The notes: generated from the letters alone by a model not told the origin. A stretch of DNA of 64,000 bases from Propionivibrio soli (GCF_025770765.1 NZ_JANZKY010000008.1:62001-126000); one strand, 5' to 3'. Counted from the first letter of the stretch, positions 50,243 through 60,590 are shown. Numbers and translations: made by a program.

Positions 50243-51835
50243 ATGAAAATCCGCCAAGCCCTGATCAGCCTTTCCGACAAACGCGGTGCGCTTGACTTCG
50301 CCCAAGGCCTCGCTGCCCTTGGCGTCAAGTTGCTGTCCACCGGCGGTACAGCGAAACTGCTACGCGAGGCCGGTCTCGCCGTGACCGAGATCGGCGACTA
50401 CACGGGCTTCCCGGAAATGCTCGACGGTCGCGTCAAGACGCTGCATCCGAAGGTCCACGGCGGCATCCTGGCTCGGCGCGACGTGCCCGAACACATGGCA
50501 ACAATCGAAAAACACGGTATCCCGACGATCGATCTCGTTTGCGTCAACCTCTACCCGTTTGCCGCGACGATCGCCAAGCCAGGGGTGGCGCTGGAAGATG
50601 CAATTGAAAACATCGACATCGGCGGCCCGGCAATGGTCCGCTCCTCGGCGAAAAACTACGCCGGCGTTGCCGTCGTCACAGACCCCGAGGACTACGCAGC
50701 GTTGCTCGACGAAATGAAGGCCAACGACGGTGCTCTGACCTTGGCGAGCCGCTTCAATCTGGCCAAGAAGGCGTTCACGCACACGGCCCGCTACGACAGC
50801 ATGATCGCCAACTGGCTGACAGGCCTTGACGCCGGCGTGGAGGCGAAGCCGGCCGAGGCGGCACCGGCCCCATCGGTCTTCCCGGATCGGTTGCAGCTGG
50901 CCTTCGACCGCGTCGAGATCCTTCGCTACGGCGAAAACTCACATCAGAGCGCAGCCTTCTACCGCGACGTCCATCCGGCCGCCGGAAGCATCGCCGCCTA
51001 CACCCAGTTGCAGGGGAAGGAGCTCTCGTACAACAACATTGCCGACGCCGACGCGGCGTGGGAATGCGTCAAGACTTTCGAAACGCCGGCCTGCGTCATC
51101 ATCAAGCACGCCAACCCCTGCGGCGTAGCCATCGACGCCAAGTTGCTCGGCGCATACGAAAAAGCTTTCAAAACTGACTCCACCTCCGCCTTTGGCGGCA
51201 TCATCGCCTTCAACGGAGAAGTCGGTATCGATGTGGTCAACGCCATGAATGAGCGCAAGCACTTCGTCGAGGTGTTGATCGCCCCGTCCTACACCGGCGA
51301 GGCGAAAGCCGCGCTCGCCGCGAAGCAGAACTTGCGCGTGCTCGTCGTTCCTCTCGCCCGCCAGCTCAATACCTTTGAGCTCAAACGCGTCGGTGGCGGC
51401 CTGCTGGTGCAGACGCCCGACAACTTCAACGTACAAGCCAGTCATCTGAAGGTGGTCACCAAGGTCCAGCCGACGGCGCCACAGATCGAAGATCTGCTCT
51501 TTGCCGAGCGCGTCGGCAAATTCGTCAAATCCAACGCCATCGTTTTCTGTGGCGGCGGGATGACGCTCGGTGTCGGTGCGGGCCAGATGAGCCGCGTCGA
51601 TTCGACCAAGATCGCTACCATCAAGGCCAAGGCGGCCGGGCTTGACCTGAACGGTTCGGTCGTTGCCTCCGACGCCTTCTTCCCGTTCCGCGACGGTCTC
51701 GATGTACTCGCCGAGGCCGGCGCCAAGGCGGTGATCCAACCGGGCGGCTCGATGCGCGACGAGGAAGTTATCGCCGCCGCCGACGAACATGGGATCGCCA
51801 TGGTATTTACCGGTGCCCGCCATTTCCGCCATTGA
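50243..51835 (+). CDS. purH: bifunctional AICAR formyltransferase / IMP cyclohydrolase
   Basis: Carries out the last two steps of IMP synthesis. The 530 residues have the N-terminal cyclohydrolase part ([46 protein letters not shown]) and the C-terminal formyltransferase part ([23 protein letters not shown]). The length is typical. It starts 30 bp after fis with GGAG absent but CTCCTAC/AAAAG upstream, and is followed 84 bp later by purD, as in many proteobacteria. Confidence 0.97.
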   Translation: MKIRQALISLSDKRGALDFAQGLAALGVKLLSTGGTAKLLREAGLAVTEIGDYTGFPEMLDGRVKTLHPKVHGGILARRDVPEHMATIEKHGIPTIDLVCVNLYPFAATIAKPGVALEDAIENIDIGGPAMVRSSAKNYAGVAVVTDPEDYAALLDEMKANDGALTLASRFNLAKKAFTHTARYDSMIANWLTGLDAGVEAKPAEAAPAPSVFPDRLQLAFDRVEILRYGENSHQSAAFYRDVHPAAGSIAAYTQLQGKELSYNNIADADAAWECVKTFETPACVIIKHANPCGVAIDAKLLGAYEKAFKTDSTSAFGGIIAFNGEVGIDVVNAMNERKHFVEVLIAPSYTGEAKAALAAKQNLRVLVVPLARQLNTFELKRVGGGLLVQTPDNFNVQASHLKVVTKVQPTAPQIEDLLFAERVGKFVKSNAIVFCGGGMTLGVGAGQMSRVDSTKIATIKAKAAGLDLNGSVVASDAFFPFRDGLDVLAEAGAKAVIQPGGSMRDEEVIAAADEHGIAMVFTGARHFRH

Positions 51836-51919
51836 TCCGCGACGGGGAGGCGGCCAAGCGATGAACACGATACGCCCAACCGCCCCCAAACCGTTTTTCA
51901 CTACCGCGTTACAGCCCTT

Positions 51920-53188
51920 ATGAAACTACTCGTCATCGGTTCCGGCGGCCGAGAACACGCCTTGGCTTGGCAACTCGTCAAATCGGCGGGCCCGCAGAAG
52001 GTCTACGTCGCACCGGGCAATGCGGGTACGGCACGCGAACCGGAACTTGAAAACGTCAACATTACCGACCACGAAGCGCTCGCGGATTTTGCCGAGAAGG
52101 AAGGAATCCACCTGACGGTCGTGGGGCCGGAGGCGCCGTTGGCGGCGGGTATCGTCAATCGCCTTCGTGCACGCGGACTGAAGGTCTTCGGGCCAACGAA
52201 GGAAGCCGCCCAGCTCGAGAGCTCGAAGGACTTCGCCAAGCGCTTCATGGCGCGGCACAAGATTCCGACCGCGCGCTTCGAAACCTTTACGGACATGGCG
52301 GCAGCACACGCGTACGTCGAACAGCAAGGCGCTCCGATCGTCATCAAAGCCGATGGCCTGGCGGCCGGCAAGGGTGTCGTCGTTGCCATGACGCTGGAAG
52401 ACGCGCACCGTGCGATCGACGACATGCTCTCCGGCAACAAGCTCGGAGAGGCCGGATCGCGCGTTGTCATCGAGGAATTCCTCGAAGGCGAAGAGGCAAG
52501 TTTTATCGTCATGGTCGACGGCAAGAACGTTCTGCCGCTGGCGTCGAGCCAGGATCATAAGCGCATCGGCGATGGCGACACCGGTCCAAATACCGGCGGC
52601 ATGGGCGCCTATTCACCGGCACCGGTCGTCACGCCGGCGATCCACGCCAAAGCGATGCGCGAAATCATTCTGCCCACGGTACGCGGAATGGCCGCCGACG
52701 GGATTCCCTACACCGGATTTCTCTACGCCGGCCTGATGATCGGCAAGGATGGATCGGTGAAGACGGTCGAGTTCAACTGCCGGCTCGGCGACCCCGAAAC
52801 GCAGCCGATCATGATGCGTCTCAAATCCAATCTGCTTACACTGCTCGAACACGCCGTCGCCGGGAAGCTCGATCAGGTCGAAGCGGAGTGGGACCGCCGA
52901 GTAGCACTCGGCGTTGTGCTCGCCGCCTCTGGTTACCCGGACACCCCGCGCACGGGCGACGTGATCAGCGGCCTCCCGGAAGAAAATGAAAACGTCCACG
53001 TCTTCCACGCGGGGACCGCCGAACGCGACGGCAAGGTCGTCACCTCCGGTGGACGCGTTCTCTGTGTCACGGCGCTCGGCGACAACGTCAAGCAGGCCCA
53101 GAAGCACGCCTACGATGCGCTTGTGGGCATCCACTTCGACGGCATGCAGTACCGGCGCGACATCGGGCACCGCGCCACCAGCCGCTAA
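51920..53188 (+). CDS. purD: phosphoribosylamine-glycine ligase
   Basis: GAR synthetase, second step of purine synthesis. The 422 residues form an ATP-grasp enzyme: [16 protein letters not shown] at the start, [18 protein letters not shown] in the ATP site and [17 protein letters not shown] for metal binding. It follows purH, and the hemF ATG begins 2 bp after its stop, so purD and hemF are surely co-transcribed. Confidence 0.97.
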   Translation: MKLLVIGSGGREHALAWQLVKSAGPQKVYVAPGNAGTAREPELENVNITDHEALADFAEKEGIHLTVVGPEAPLAAGIVNRLRARGLKVFGPTKEAAQLESSKDFAKRFMARHKIPTARFETFTDMAAAHAYVEQQGAPIVIKADGLAAGKGVVVAMTLEDAHRAIDDMLSGNKLGEAGSRVVIEEFLEGEEASFIVMVDGKNVLPLASSQDHKRIGDGDTGPNTGGMGAYSPAPVVTPAIHAKAMREIILPTVRGMAADGIPYTGFLYAGLMIGKDGSVKTVEFNCRLGDPETQPIMMRLKSNLLTLLEHAVAGKLDQVEAEWDRRVALGVVLAASGYPDTPRTGDVISGLPEENENVHVFHAGTAERDGKVVTSGGRVLCVTALGDNVKQAQKHAYDALVGIHFDGMQYRRDIGHRATSR

Positions 53189-53190
53189 CG

Positions 53191-54126
53191 ATGATCGAGG
53201 CCGGGGCGCTCAAGTCGTACTTCACCGGCCTGCAGCAGCGCCTGGTCGCGGCCGCCGAGGACGTTGAGCGGCTCACGGGGGACGCGACGAGCGTTTTCCG
53301 GCGCGATGCATGGACCAAGGAGCCCGGCCGGCCTCTGACTGGCGGTGGGTTGACGTGCATCATCGAGGATGGCGCCGTGTTCGAGCGCGGCGGTATTGCA
53401 TTCTCCCACGTAGCCGGCAAAGAGCTGCCGCCGTCGGCGACGGCAAAACGCCCCGAACTCGCCGGCTGGGGATTCGAAGCGATGGGCGTGTCGCTCGTCC
53501 TGCATCCGCGTAATCCCTACTGCCCCACCGCGCATTTGAACGTCCGCGCGCTACTGGCGACAAACGCGACCCATGGAGCAGACGAGCCCGTCGGCTGGTT
53601 CGGCGGCGGCATGGACCTCACGCCGTACTACCCTTTCCTCGACGATATCCGCCATTTCCATGGCACGTGCAAGGCGGCGCTCGCTCCATTCGGCGACGAG
53701 CTTTACCCTCGCTACAAGCAGTGGTGCGACGAGTATTTCTTTCTCAAGCACCGCGGCGAACCGCGCGGCGTCGGCGGCGTATTTTTCGACGATCTGAGCG
53801 AGGGTGGTTCCGAACGCTGTTTCGCGCTCACGCAGGCTGTCGGTAACGCCTTCGCACAAGCCTACTTTCCGATCGTCATCCAACGCTGGCAGACCCTCTA
53901 CGGCGAACGCGAACGCGATTTCCAAGCCTATCGGCGCGGGCGTTACGTCGAATTCAACTTGCTGTGGGACCGCGGCACCCTGTTTGGCCTTCAGTCAGGC
54001 GGGCGCGCAGAATCTATCCTCATGTCGTTGCCGCCACTCGTGAAATGGCGATACGACTGGCACCCTGAGCCGGGGACGCCGGAGGCGGGCCTTTACGACG
54101 TGTTGCAGCCTCGGGACTGGGTGTAG
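53191..54126 (+). CDS. hemF: oxygen-dependent coproporphyrinogen III oxidase
   Basis: Oxidative decarboxylation of coproporphyrinogen III to protoporphyrinogen IX, requiring O2. The 311 residues show [43 protein letters not shown] and [22 protein letters not shown], all typical of the HemF family. The start lies 2 bp after purD. Presence of HemF shows that the cell uses oxygen for haem synthesis at least some of the time, even if it also ferments. Confidence 0.97.
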   Translation: MIEAGALKSYFTGLQQRLVAAAEDVERLTGDATSVFRRDAWTKEPGRPLTGGGLTCIIEDGAVFERGGIAFSHVAGKELPPSATAKRPELAGWGFEAMGVSLVLHPRNPYCPTAHLNVRALLATNATHGADEPVGWFGGGMDLTPYYPFLDDIRHFHGTCKAALAPFGDELYPRYKQWCDEYFFLKHRGEPRGVGGVFFDDLSEGGSERCFALTQAVGNAFAQAYFPIVIQRWQTLYGERERDFQAYRRGRYVEFNLLWDRGTLFGLQSGGRAESILMSLPPLVKWRYDWHPEPGTPEAGLYDVLQPRDWV

Positions 54127-54462
54127 GCAGCCGGCGTTAAATGCCGCTTGCATCATAAGGAACAGGCAAAAAAAATCCCGCGCCGGTACGGCACGGGATT
54201 GAAATCCCATCATTGCGATGGGTCAGGGAGGGTCAAACGTTGCCAGCGGGGGGCGCTGAAGCAACGATTGCAGTGTACGTCGCCGACTGCCCTCCGTCTG
54301 TTGGTCTTGTTTGCCTGTTGCGTAACAGTATGTAAGCGCTTTGCCTGCTCTCCTGTGCGGACTGCGGCACGCCGTCGGCATACTGCACACAGATGAAAGA
54401 ACTTGGATCACCTTGGAAAATGCAAGAGAGGCGACGAGGAAGGCGAAGAACGCCGAAATGAA
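54127..54462. other. intergenic region between hemF and the mocR gene
   Basis: 336 bases without a supportable protein gene. On the minus strand there is an intrinsic terminator at 54168-54200, preceded by a small hairpin CCCATC/GATGGG (54205-54221). Near 54316-54329, CTGTT-GCGT-AACAG is an inverted repeat. The mocR stop lies at 54463, so its transcript would have a ~260-nt 3' tail, or a separate small RNA may use this terminator. Confidence 0.5.
54168..54200 (-). terminator. minus-strand intrinsic terminator downstream of mocR
   Basis: Reading the minus strand, AATCCCG/CGGGATT forms a 7-bp stem around a 13-nt loop, followed by a run of Ts (eight As on the plus strand at 54168-54175). The plus strand has no T-run after it, so it does not terminate hemF. 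Confidence 0.8.
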
Positions 54463-55932
54463 TCAGAGAAAGCGTTCGATCACACGCGCCAGGCGCGCCG
54501 CGGCCGAAACGATCGTTTTCTCCGGAACCGCTGCAAACCCGAGATTCAAGCCGGGATGGCTGAACTGGGGCACTGCGTGATACATACTCAGAGGCCGGCA
54601 CACGACGCCCTCGGCAAGCGCATCGGCCGCAATCAGCGTGTCGTCGACCGGACGGTTGAAGCGATAGAGTAGTTGCAGTCCCGCGTGTCCCCCCGAAACG
54701 CTGACCACGTCGCCAAGCCGTGACTCCATCGATTCGCGCAAAGCGTCGCGACGTTCCCGATATACTGAACGCATACGCTTGATGTGAGCCGAGAAATAGC
54801 CTTCGGCGATAAACTCGGCCAAGGCCGCTTGCTCGGTCATCCGGCCACCACGGTAAAGCTCCGAGTTGCCGATGACAAACGGATCAACAAGATCGTCGGG
54901 GAGGACCATGTAGGCCAGACGGAACCCCGGGAACATGACTTTGCTCAAGGTCCCGGTGTAGATCACGCGTTGGCGTCGACAGAGACCGAACAGCGAGGCC
55001 ACCGAGCGATCGTCGTAACGCAGCTCGTTGTCGTAATCATCCTCGATGATCCATGAACCAAACTGGTGCGAGCGTTCGAGCAACTCTAGCCGCCGGTCCA
55101 GCGACATTACGATTCCGGTCGGATACTGGCTCGACGGCGAAGTAAAGATCAAGCGCGGCGGGGCGGCCCAGTCTTCCTCGGTGGGCGCCAACCCTTTGTC
55201 GTCGAGAAGGATCGGCTCGACGTTGAGCCCCGCCGCTCGCAGCACGTTGCGCGCCCCCCAGTAGCCCGGATCCTCGATCCAGACGCGATCGTTCGGGTCA
55301 GTCAGCATGCGCGCGCACAAGTCCAGGCTCTGGTGCGTGCCGTTGACGATAACGATCTGCTTTGGATCGACGACCATCATGCGCGTCACGCGCAGGTAGT
55401 CGGCCAGAGCCACCTTGAGCGGCCCGTAGCCAAGGTGCGTGTAGTGCAGCAGGCGCGACTGGGAGGGATGAATGTACTTGGCGACGAGGCGCCGCCAGAT
55501 GCTGAAGGGAAACAGGTCGACGTCCGGAACGCCGGGCATGAATGCACCATGTTGGATCACGCTGCTCGCGGCGTGGTTCATGATGCCATTGCCGCGCTTC
55601 GATAAGCCTTCACGCCGCGTTCCCAGCAGGCGCTTTGGCGGGGCTGCCTTGCTTGCCGAATCGACGATGTCGGACACATAGGTTCCGTCGCCCACCCGCC
55701 CTTCCAGATAGCCTTCAACGAGCAGTTGCTCATAGGCGCGAACGACGGTATTGCGGCCCATGCCGAGGTCGTCAGCCAAACGTCGCGTCGGGGGCAACTT
55801 CGTCCCCTGCCTCAACGCGCGATCGAGAATCGCCAGGCGTAGCGCCATATAGAGACGAAAGCGCAGCTTTTCCGCGGACAACTGGCGGCCCAGATATTGC
55901 TTCACGACCTCGATAACCAGATTTTGTTCCAT
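54463..55932 (-). CDS. MocR-type GntR/aminotransferase regulator
   Basis: A transcription factor of 489 residues. A GntR winged-helix domain (about 20-90; LPPTRRLADDLGMGRNTVVRA) is fused to a class I aminotransferase-like domain (about 115-480). The PLP lysine is likely in YTGTLSKVMFPGFRL. Relatives such as GabR and TauR sense amino compounds through PLP. It is divergent from a polyamine-type transporter and GABA catabolic genes, so it probably controls them. The start is the ATG at 55932; GTG at 55956 is an alternative that would extend it by 8 residues across the repeats. Confidence 0.9.
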   Translation of the reverse strand: MEQNLVIEVVKQYLGRQLSAEKLRFRLYMALRLAILDRALRQGTKLPPTRRLADDLGMGRNTVVRAYEQLLVEGYLEGRVGDGTYVSDIVDSASKAAPPKRLLGTRREGLSKRGNGIMNHAASSVIQHGAFMPGVPDVDLFPFSIWRRLVAKYIHPSQSRLLHYTHLGYGPLKVALADYLRVTRMMVVDPKQIVIVNGTHQSLDLCARMLTDPNDRVWIEDPGYWGARNVLRAAGLNVEPILLDDKGLAPTEEDWAAPPRLIFTSPSSQYPTGIVMSLDRRLELLERSHQFGSWIIEDDYDNELRYDDRSVASLFGLCRRQRVIYTGTLSKVMFPGFRLAYMVLPDDLVDPFVIGNSELYRGGRMTEQAALAEFIAEGYFSAHIKRMRSVYRERRDALRESMESRLGDVVSVSGGHAGLQLLYRFNRPVDDTLIAADALAEGVVCRPLSMYHAVPQFSHPGLNLGFAAVPEKTIVSAAARLARVIERFL

Positions 55933-55943
55933 GGTGCCGACCC

Positions 55944-55991
55944 AAATTGGTCTCACATAATCAACAAAAATTGGTTCTCATTTTGACCAAT
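55944..55991. promoter_or_regulatory. ATTGGT repeats, candidate MocR operator
   Basis: AAATTGGTCTCA (55944-55955) and AAATTGGTTCTCA (55968-55980) are direct repeats with their ATTGGT cores 24 bp apart. A third core lies inverted as ACCAAT at 55986-55991. They lie in the gap between the mocR start and the transporter operon. MocR proteins commonly bind direct repeats, so this fits the family. Confidence 0.6.
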
Positions 55992-56082
55992 GATTTCCCT
56001 ATGATCAAGCTGTGGTTGATTGAGATTGGCATTGGAAGTCGCCGCCCGACGGCACCGGATAGTGAATACCAACGGCAAGGAG

Positions 56083-57204
56083 ATGAAAGTGAACAAAAGC
56101 GATCTGAAGAACGCCGTGCCGCACGTAACCTTTCGCAAGGTGCAGAAAACTTATGACGGCGAGAATCTGATCGTCCGCGATCTCAATCTCGATATTCGGC
56201 GCGGCGAGTTCCTGACGCTGCTCGGTCCGTCCGGTTCGGGAAAGACGACCTGCCTGATGATGCTCGCGGGATTCGAAACGCCGACCGGCGGCGAAATTCG
56301 CCTCGGTGACAAAGTCATCAACAGCGTACCGCCGCATAAACGCAATATCGGCATGGTGTTCCAAAACTACGCGCTGTTTCCACACATGACGGTGGCCGAG
56401 AACCTGCGCTTCCCGCTCGCGATCCGCAAGCTGAAGGCATCCGAAATCGACGCGAAGGTCACACGCGCACTTGATGTCGTACAGCTCGGAGCGTACGGCG
56501 ATCGCTATCCGCAGCAGCTTTCCGGCGGACAACAACAGCGCATCGCACTTGCCCGCGCGCTCGTATTCGATCCGGAACTGGTACTGATGGACGAGCCCCT
56601 CGGCGCGCTCGACAAGCAGTTGCGCGAGCGCATGCAACTGGAAATCAAGCATATCCACGAAGAGCTGGGAATTACGGTCGTCTTCGTCACGCACGACCAG
56701 AGCGAGGCACTGACGATGTCGGACCGTATCGCCGTGTTCAACCACGGCGTGATACAGCAGATCGACAGCCCGACGGCATTGTACGAAAAGCCCGCGAACA
56801 ACTTCGTCGCCAACTTCATCGGCGAGAACAATGCGCTCGACGGCACCGTGGAGTCGCTGCACGGCGAAACCTGCCAGGTACGCCTCGACAACGGCGCGCG
56901 GGTACAAGCGAGCATCGGCAACGTTGTCAAACCGGGATCGCGCGCCGTGCTTTCGGTTCGCCCCGAGTGCGTACAACTGAACGCGCAGTCGCTCGGCTGC
57001 GCCAATCGTCTTGGCGGATATGTCAAAGAGATCATCTATCTCGGCGACCACCTGCGCGTACGCGTCGAGCTTGCCGGTCGCAAGGAGCTCGTAATCAAGG
57101 CGCCGGCGGCGCAGCACAAACACCGGTTCGACATGGGAGATGCAATCCATGTCGGCATCAACCCGGAACAGCTGCTGGCCCTCGATCCCAGCGTTGCCGC
57201 CTGA
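56083..57204 (+). CDS. potA: polyamine-type ABC transporter ATPase
   Basis: ATP-binding subunit of a spermidine/putrescine-type importer. The 373 residues have Walker A LLGPSGSGKTT, Q-loop FQNYALFPH, signature LSGGQQQRIALARAL, Walker B LVLMDEP and the H-loop HDQ, followed by a TOBE domain (about 290-365). ATG at 56083 directly follows AAGGAG, which is too close; GTG at 56089 has that site 6 nt upstream and may be the true start. The binding protein and two permeases follow. Symbol by family; the substrate is inferred from the gabD-gabT context. Confidence 0.9.
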   Translation: MKVNKSDLKNAVPHVTFRKVQKTYDGENLIVRDLNLDIRRGEFLTLLGPSGSGKTTCLMMLAGFETPTGGEIRLGDKVINSVPPHKRNIGMVFQNYALFPHMTVAENLRFPLAIRKLKASEIDAKVTRALDVVQLGAYGDRYPQQLSGGQQQRIALARALVFDPELVLMDEPLGALDKQLRERMQLEIKHIHEELGITVVFVTHDQSEALTMSDRIAVFNHGVIQQIDSPTALYEKPANNFVANFIGENNALDGTVESLHGETCQVRLDNGARVQASIGNVVKPGSRAVLSVRPECVQLNAQSLGCANRLGGYVKEIIYLGDHLRVRVELAGRKELVIKAPAAQHKHRFDMGDAIHVGINPEQLLALDPSVAA

Positions 57205-57271
57205 CCATGACTTTCTTCACCCGTACGACCTTATCCGATCAGCACTGCTTATTTTCACCCAGGAGAGCCTC

Positions 57272-58318
57272 ATGACCCGCACCACCACTGCCGTTCGTCC
57301 CATCGCAGCGGCCTGCGCCGCCCTCTGTCTGGTAGCTGGAACCGCCAGCGCCGACGTCACCGTCATTTCCTTTGGCGGGACCAACCAGAAGGCGCAGGAG
57401 AAGGCGTTCTACCAGCCGTATACGAAAACCACGGGAGGCAAGATCGTCGCCGGGGAATACAATGGTGAACAGGCCAAGATCAAGGCCATGGTCGAGGCAA
57501 AGAACGTCACGTGGGATGTCGTCGAGGTCGAGTCGCCGGAACTTGCGCGCGGCTGCGAGGAAGGTCTGTACGAGAAGCTCGACATGGGCAAGATCGGGCC
57601 CAAGGCGGACTTCGTTCCTGCCGCCCTTTCTGAATGCGGCATCGGCATCTTCGTCTGGTCTACCGTCCTCGCGTACAACGGCGATACGTTGAAGAATGCG
57701 CCAGCCTCCTGGAACGACTTCTGGGATCTGAAGAAATTCCCGGGAAAACGCGGCATGCGTAAAGGAGCCAAGTTCACTCTCGAATTCGCGCTGCTCGCCG
57801 ACGGCGTGAAACCCGAAGACGTTTATAAGACCTTGGGCACCAAAGCCGGGGCCGATCGGGCCTTCAAGAAACTCGACCAGATCAAGTCAAACATTCAATG
57901 GTGGGAAGCGGGTGCCCAGCCGCCGCAATTGCTTGCCGCCGGCGACGTGGTCATGAGCACGGCTTACAACGGGCGCATCGCCACCGCGCAGAAGGAAGGC
58001 AAGAACCTGAAGATCGTGTGGACGAACAACATCTACGACTTCGATTCCTGGGGCATTCCGGTCGGCACGCCGAACAAGGAAGAGGCCTACAAGTTCATCG
58101 CCTTCGCCAGCAAGCCCGAGAACCAGAAAGTGTTCGCTGGCGAGATTCCCTACGGACCGACCAACGTGAAGGGAACCGCGCTGGTGGACAAGGCGATCGT
58201 GCCTCAGCTGCCGACAGCGCCGCAGAACATGAAGGGCGCTTTGGCCAGCAACACGCAGTTCTGGGTCGAACACGGCGAAGACCTTGAACAGCGTTTCAAC
58301 GCCTGGGCGGCAAAGTAA
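57272..58318 (+). CDS. potD: periplasmic polyamine-type binding protein
   Basis: Extracytoplasmic solute-binding protein of 348 residues. Signal peptide about 1-27 (CLVAGTASA, cut before Asp). The remainder is a PotD/PotF-like two-lobe protein with GGTNQKAQEKAFYQPY at the N-terminus and DFDSWGIPVGTPNKEEAYKF in the hinge region. The ATG at 57272 follows AGGAGAG. Its aromatic and acidic residues would bind an amine, but putrescine, spermidine and GABA-like ligands cannot be distinguished from sequence alone. Confidence 0.88.
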   Translation: MTRTTTAVRPIAAACAALCLVAGTASADVTVISFGGTNQKAQEKAFYQPYTKTTGGKIVAGEYNGEQAKIKAMVEAKNVTWDVVEVESPELARGCEEGLYEKLDMGKIGPKADFVPAALSECGIGIFVWSTVLAYNGDTLKNAPASWNDFWDLKKFPGKRGMRKGAKFTLEFALLADGVKPEDVYKTLGTKAGADRAFKKLDQIKSNIQWWEAGAQPPQLLAAGDVVMSTAYNGRIATAQKEGKNLKIVWTNNIYDFDSWGIPVGTPNKEEAYKFIAFASKPENQKVFAGEIPYGPTNVKGTALVDKAIVPQLPTAPQNMKGALASNTQFWVEHGEDLEQRFNAWAAK

Positions 58319-58433
58319 GCACGCTCCGCTCAACCAGGCGCCACGTCGGGCCGTCGTCATGGCGGCTCGACGATAGCGCAAGAGCACGATCGCGGCCGAC
58401 AGCATGACAGTGCACCGAACCGAGGATTACCGT

Positions 58434-59702
58434 ATGAGTACGCCATCGACCCTGACGATGCCGGAGGCGATAACGGCCGAAACGCCGATGTCGCTGAAGG
58501 AGCAACTCGCCCGCGCGGAACGGCTGAAGAAGCTCAAGTACGGCGCCTTGATCCTGCCTCTCGTGCTGTTTCTCGTTCTCACATTCATCTGGCCGATTGC
58601 CGCACTGCTCAAGCGCAGCATCGACAACCCGGAGATTGTCAGCGCCTTTCCGGCGACCAGCGAGTTGCTGCGGCAATGGGACGGGAAAAACGCGCCGCCC
58701 GATGCGGTCTTCGCCGCCTTCGCCGATGAAATCGTGCAACACAAAGGCTCGCCGGTGTTTGCCGCAGCCGCCAAGCGGTTGAACATGGAGTTGCCCGGCT
58801 TCCGCTCGCTGATGATGAAGACCGCGCGTGCACTGCCGCCCACGGCTGGAGCGTCGGCTCGCGAGGCGCTTGTCGAAGCGGACCCGCGCTGGGAGGAACC
58901 CGCCACTTGGCAGTATCTCGCGCGCAACGCGTCGCCCTATACGGCGCGCTACCTGCTCGCTTCCGTCGACCGCAAGTACGACGACGCCGGAAACGTCGTT
59001 CAGGCCGATGCCGACGAGGCCATCTATGTCAATGTCTTTGCGCGCACGTTCGGCATGTCGGCGATCGTCACGGCCTTCTGCCTGCTGCTCGGATTCCCGC
59101 TCGCCTACTTGATGGCGACGCAACCGCCGCGCATCGCGAACGTGCTGATGATCTTTGTCGTATTGCCGTTTTGGACGTCGATCCTCGTCCGCGTCGCTGC
59201 CTGGCTGGTACTTCTGCAGAGCGAAGGACTGGTCAACAAGGCCTTGATGCTGTTCGGGCTGATCGACCAGCCGCTGGAACTCGTCTTCAACAGCACGGGC
59301 GTCTACATCGCCATGGTGCATATCCTGCTGCCGTTCATGATCCTGCCGCTATACAGCGTCATGAAGGGCATTTCGCCGAGCTACGTCCGCGCGGCCGTTT
59401 CGCTCGGCTGCCCGCCGATCCGCAGTTTTTGGAAAGTCTATTTCCCTCTCGCCCTGCCCGGTGTCGGCGCCGGTTGCCTGCTCGTCTTCATCCTGTGCAT
59501 GGGCTACTACATCACGCCGGCGCTGCTCGGCAGTCCGAAGGAACAGATGGCGAGCTACTTCGTCGCCTTCTACACCAACCAGACGATCAACTGGGGCATG
59601 GCCGCCGCGCTCTCGGCAATCCTGTTCGCAGCGACGCTGGTCCTCTACATCGTCTACACGAAGCTTGTCGGCGGCCAGGACATGGCGGCGCGAGCCCGCT
59701 GA
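58434..59702 (+). CDS. potB: ABC transporter permease, PotB-like with large periplasmic insert
   Basis: Inner-membrane permease of 422 residues. The first membrane helix (about 38-58) is followed by a ~140-residue hydrophilic region before the second helix near 200. The rest is a normal binding-protein-dependent permease with the EAA-like loop AAVSLGCPPIRSFWKVYFPLALPG. Ordinary PotB is about 275 residues, so the extra part is an insertion. The ATG at 58434 has GAGG 8 nt upstream and is preferred to the ATG at 58404. Longer PotB-like permeases of this size exist in other proteobacteria. Confidence 0.87.
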   Translation: MSTPSTLTMPEAITAETPMSLKEQLARAERLKKLKYGALILPLVLFLVLTFIWPIAALLKRSIDNPEIVSAFPATSELLRQWDGKNAPPDAVFAAFADEIVQHKGSPVFAAAAKRLNMELPGFRSLMMKTARALPPTAGASAREALVEADPRWEEPATWQYLARNASPYTARYLLASVDRKYDDAGNVVQADADEAIYVNVFARTFGMSAIVTAFCLLLGFPLAYLMATQPPRIANVLMIFVVLPFWTSILVRVAAWLVLLQSEGLVNKALMLFGLIDQPLELVFNSTGVYIAMVHILLPFMILPLYSVMKGISPSYVRAAVSLGCPPIRSFWKVYFPLALPGVGAGCLLVFILCMGYYITPALLGSPKEQMASYFVAFYTNQTINWGMAAALSAILFAATLVLYIVYTKLVGGQDMAARAR

Positions 59703-59719
59703 ATAGAGGGGAGAGAACA

Positions 59720-60544
59720 ATGATCGCCACCTACGCTACTCCGCTCGAACGAGTCTGGCACTACGCCTTCCGCGCCATCTGCGGCCTCGTGCTGGTCTTC
59801 CTCATGCTGCCAATCCTCGTCATCGCGCCGCTGTCGTTCAACGCCGATTCGTTCCTGCTCTATCCGATGTCGGGATTCTCATTCAAATGGTATGAAGAGT
59901 TCCTGACTTCGCCCGCATGGCGCCAGGCGTTCATGAACAGCTGCATCGTCTCGCCTTTCGCCACGCTCCTCGCGATGGCACTCGGCACGCCGGCGGCGGT
60001 CGGCCTGGCGCGTATCGAGTTTCCCGGCAAGGCGCTGCTGACGTCGATCCTGATTTCACCGATGGTCGTGCCGGTAGTCATCGTCGGCGTGGCAACCTAC
60101 CTCGTGTTCGCGCCGATCGGGCTTTCCGGCAGCTACCTTGGCTTGATCATCGTCCATGCCGCGCTCGGCGTCCCCTTTGTGCTGACCACGGTGACGGCGA
60201 CGCTGCAAGGATTCGACTTCAACCTCGTGCGTGCGGCGGCAAGCCTAGGCGCCAATCCGCTGACCACCTTCTTCCGGGTCACGCTGCCGCTCGTTGCCCC
60301 CGGTGTCATTTCGGGGGGCCTATTCGCCTTCGGCACGTCGTTCGACGAGGTCGTCGTCACGCTTTTCCTCGCCGGCCCCGAACAGAGCACCCTGCCGCGT
60401 CAGATGTTCGCCGGCATCCGCGAGAACATCAGCCCGACCATCGCCGCCGTGGCGACGATTCTGACGATCCTGTCCACGTTCATGCTGATCACGCTCGAGT
60501 GGCTCCGCCGGCGATCGGAGCGCTTGCGCAGCCAGGGTCATTGA
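59720..60544 (+). CDS. potC: ABC transporter permease, PotC-like
   Basis: Second permease, 274 residues, a normal size. Six membrane helices are expected. The EAA loop reads AAASLGANPLTTFFRVTLPLVAPG. The ATG at 59720 follows GGGGAGAGAA; the frame is open far upstream inside potB, but that extension is a GC-rich artefact. It starts 17 bp after potB and precedes the aldehyde dehydrogenase gene by 46 bp. Confidence 0.9.
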   Translation: MIATYATPLERVWHYAFRAICGLVLVFLMLPILVIAPLSFNADSFLLYPMSGFSFKWYEEFLTSPAWRQAFMNSCIVSPFATLLAMALGTPAAVGLARIEFPGKALLTSILISPMVVPVVIVGVATYLVFAPIGLSGSYLGLIIVHAALGVPFVLTTVTATLQGFDFNLVRAAASLGANPLTTFFRVTLPLVAPGVISGGLFAFGTSFDEVVVTLFLAGPEQSTLPRQMFAGIRENISPTIAAVATILTILSTFMLITLEWLRRRSERLRSQGH

Positions 60545-60590
60545 CGCTCCGAGGCGCACCGAACCCGCCTTTACCGTTACAAGGAAAACC

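Noticed and set aside
54127-54200. Terminator for hemF on the plus strand
   Set aside because: The hairpin is followed on the plus strand by GAAATCCC, without a T-run; the T-run exists only on the minus strand.
56005-57150. 381-codon minus-strand frame opposite potA
   Set aside because: It mirrors the codon pattern of potA and lacks any motif; potA has all ABC ATPase motifs.
58907-59719. N-terminal extension of potC inside potB
   Set aside because: The extension is Arg-rich and has no membrane helices; the ATG at 59720 has a good ribosome site and gives the normal PotC length.
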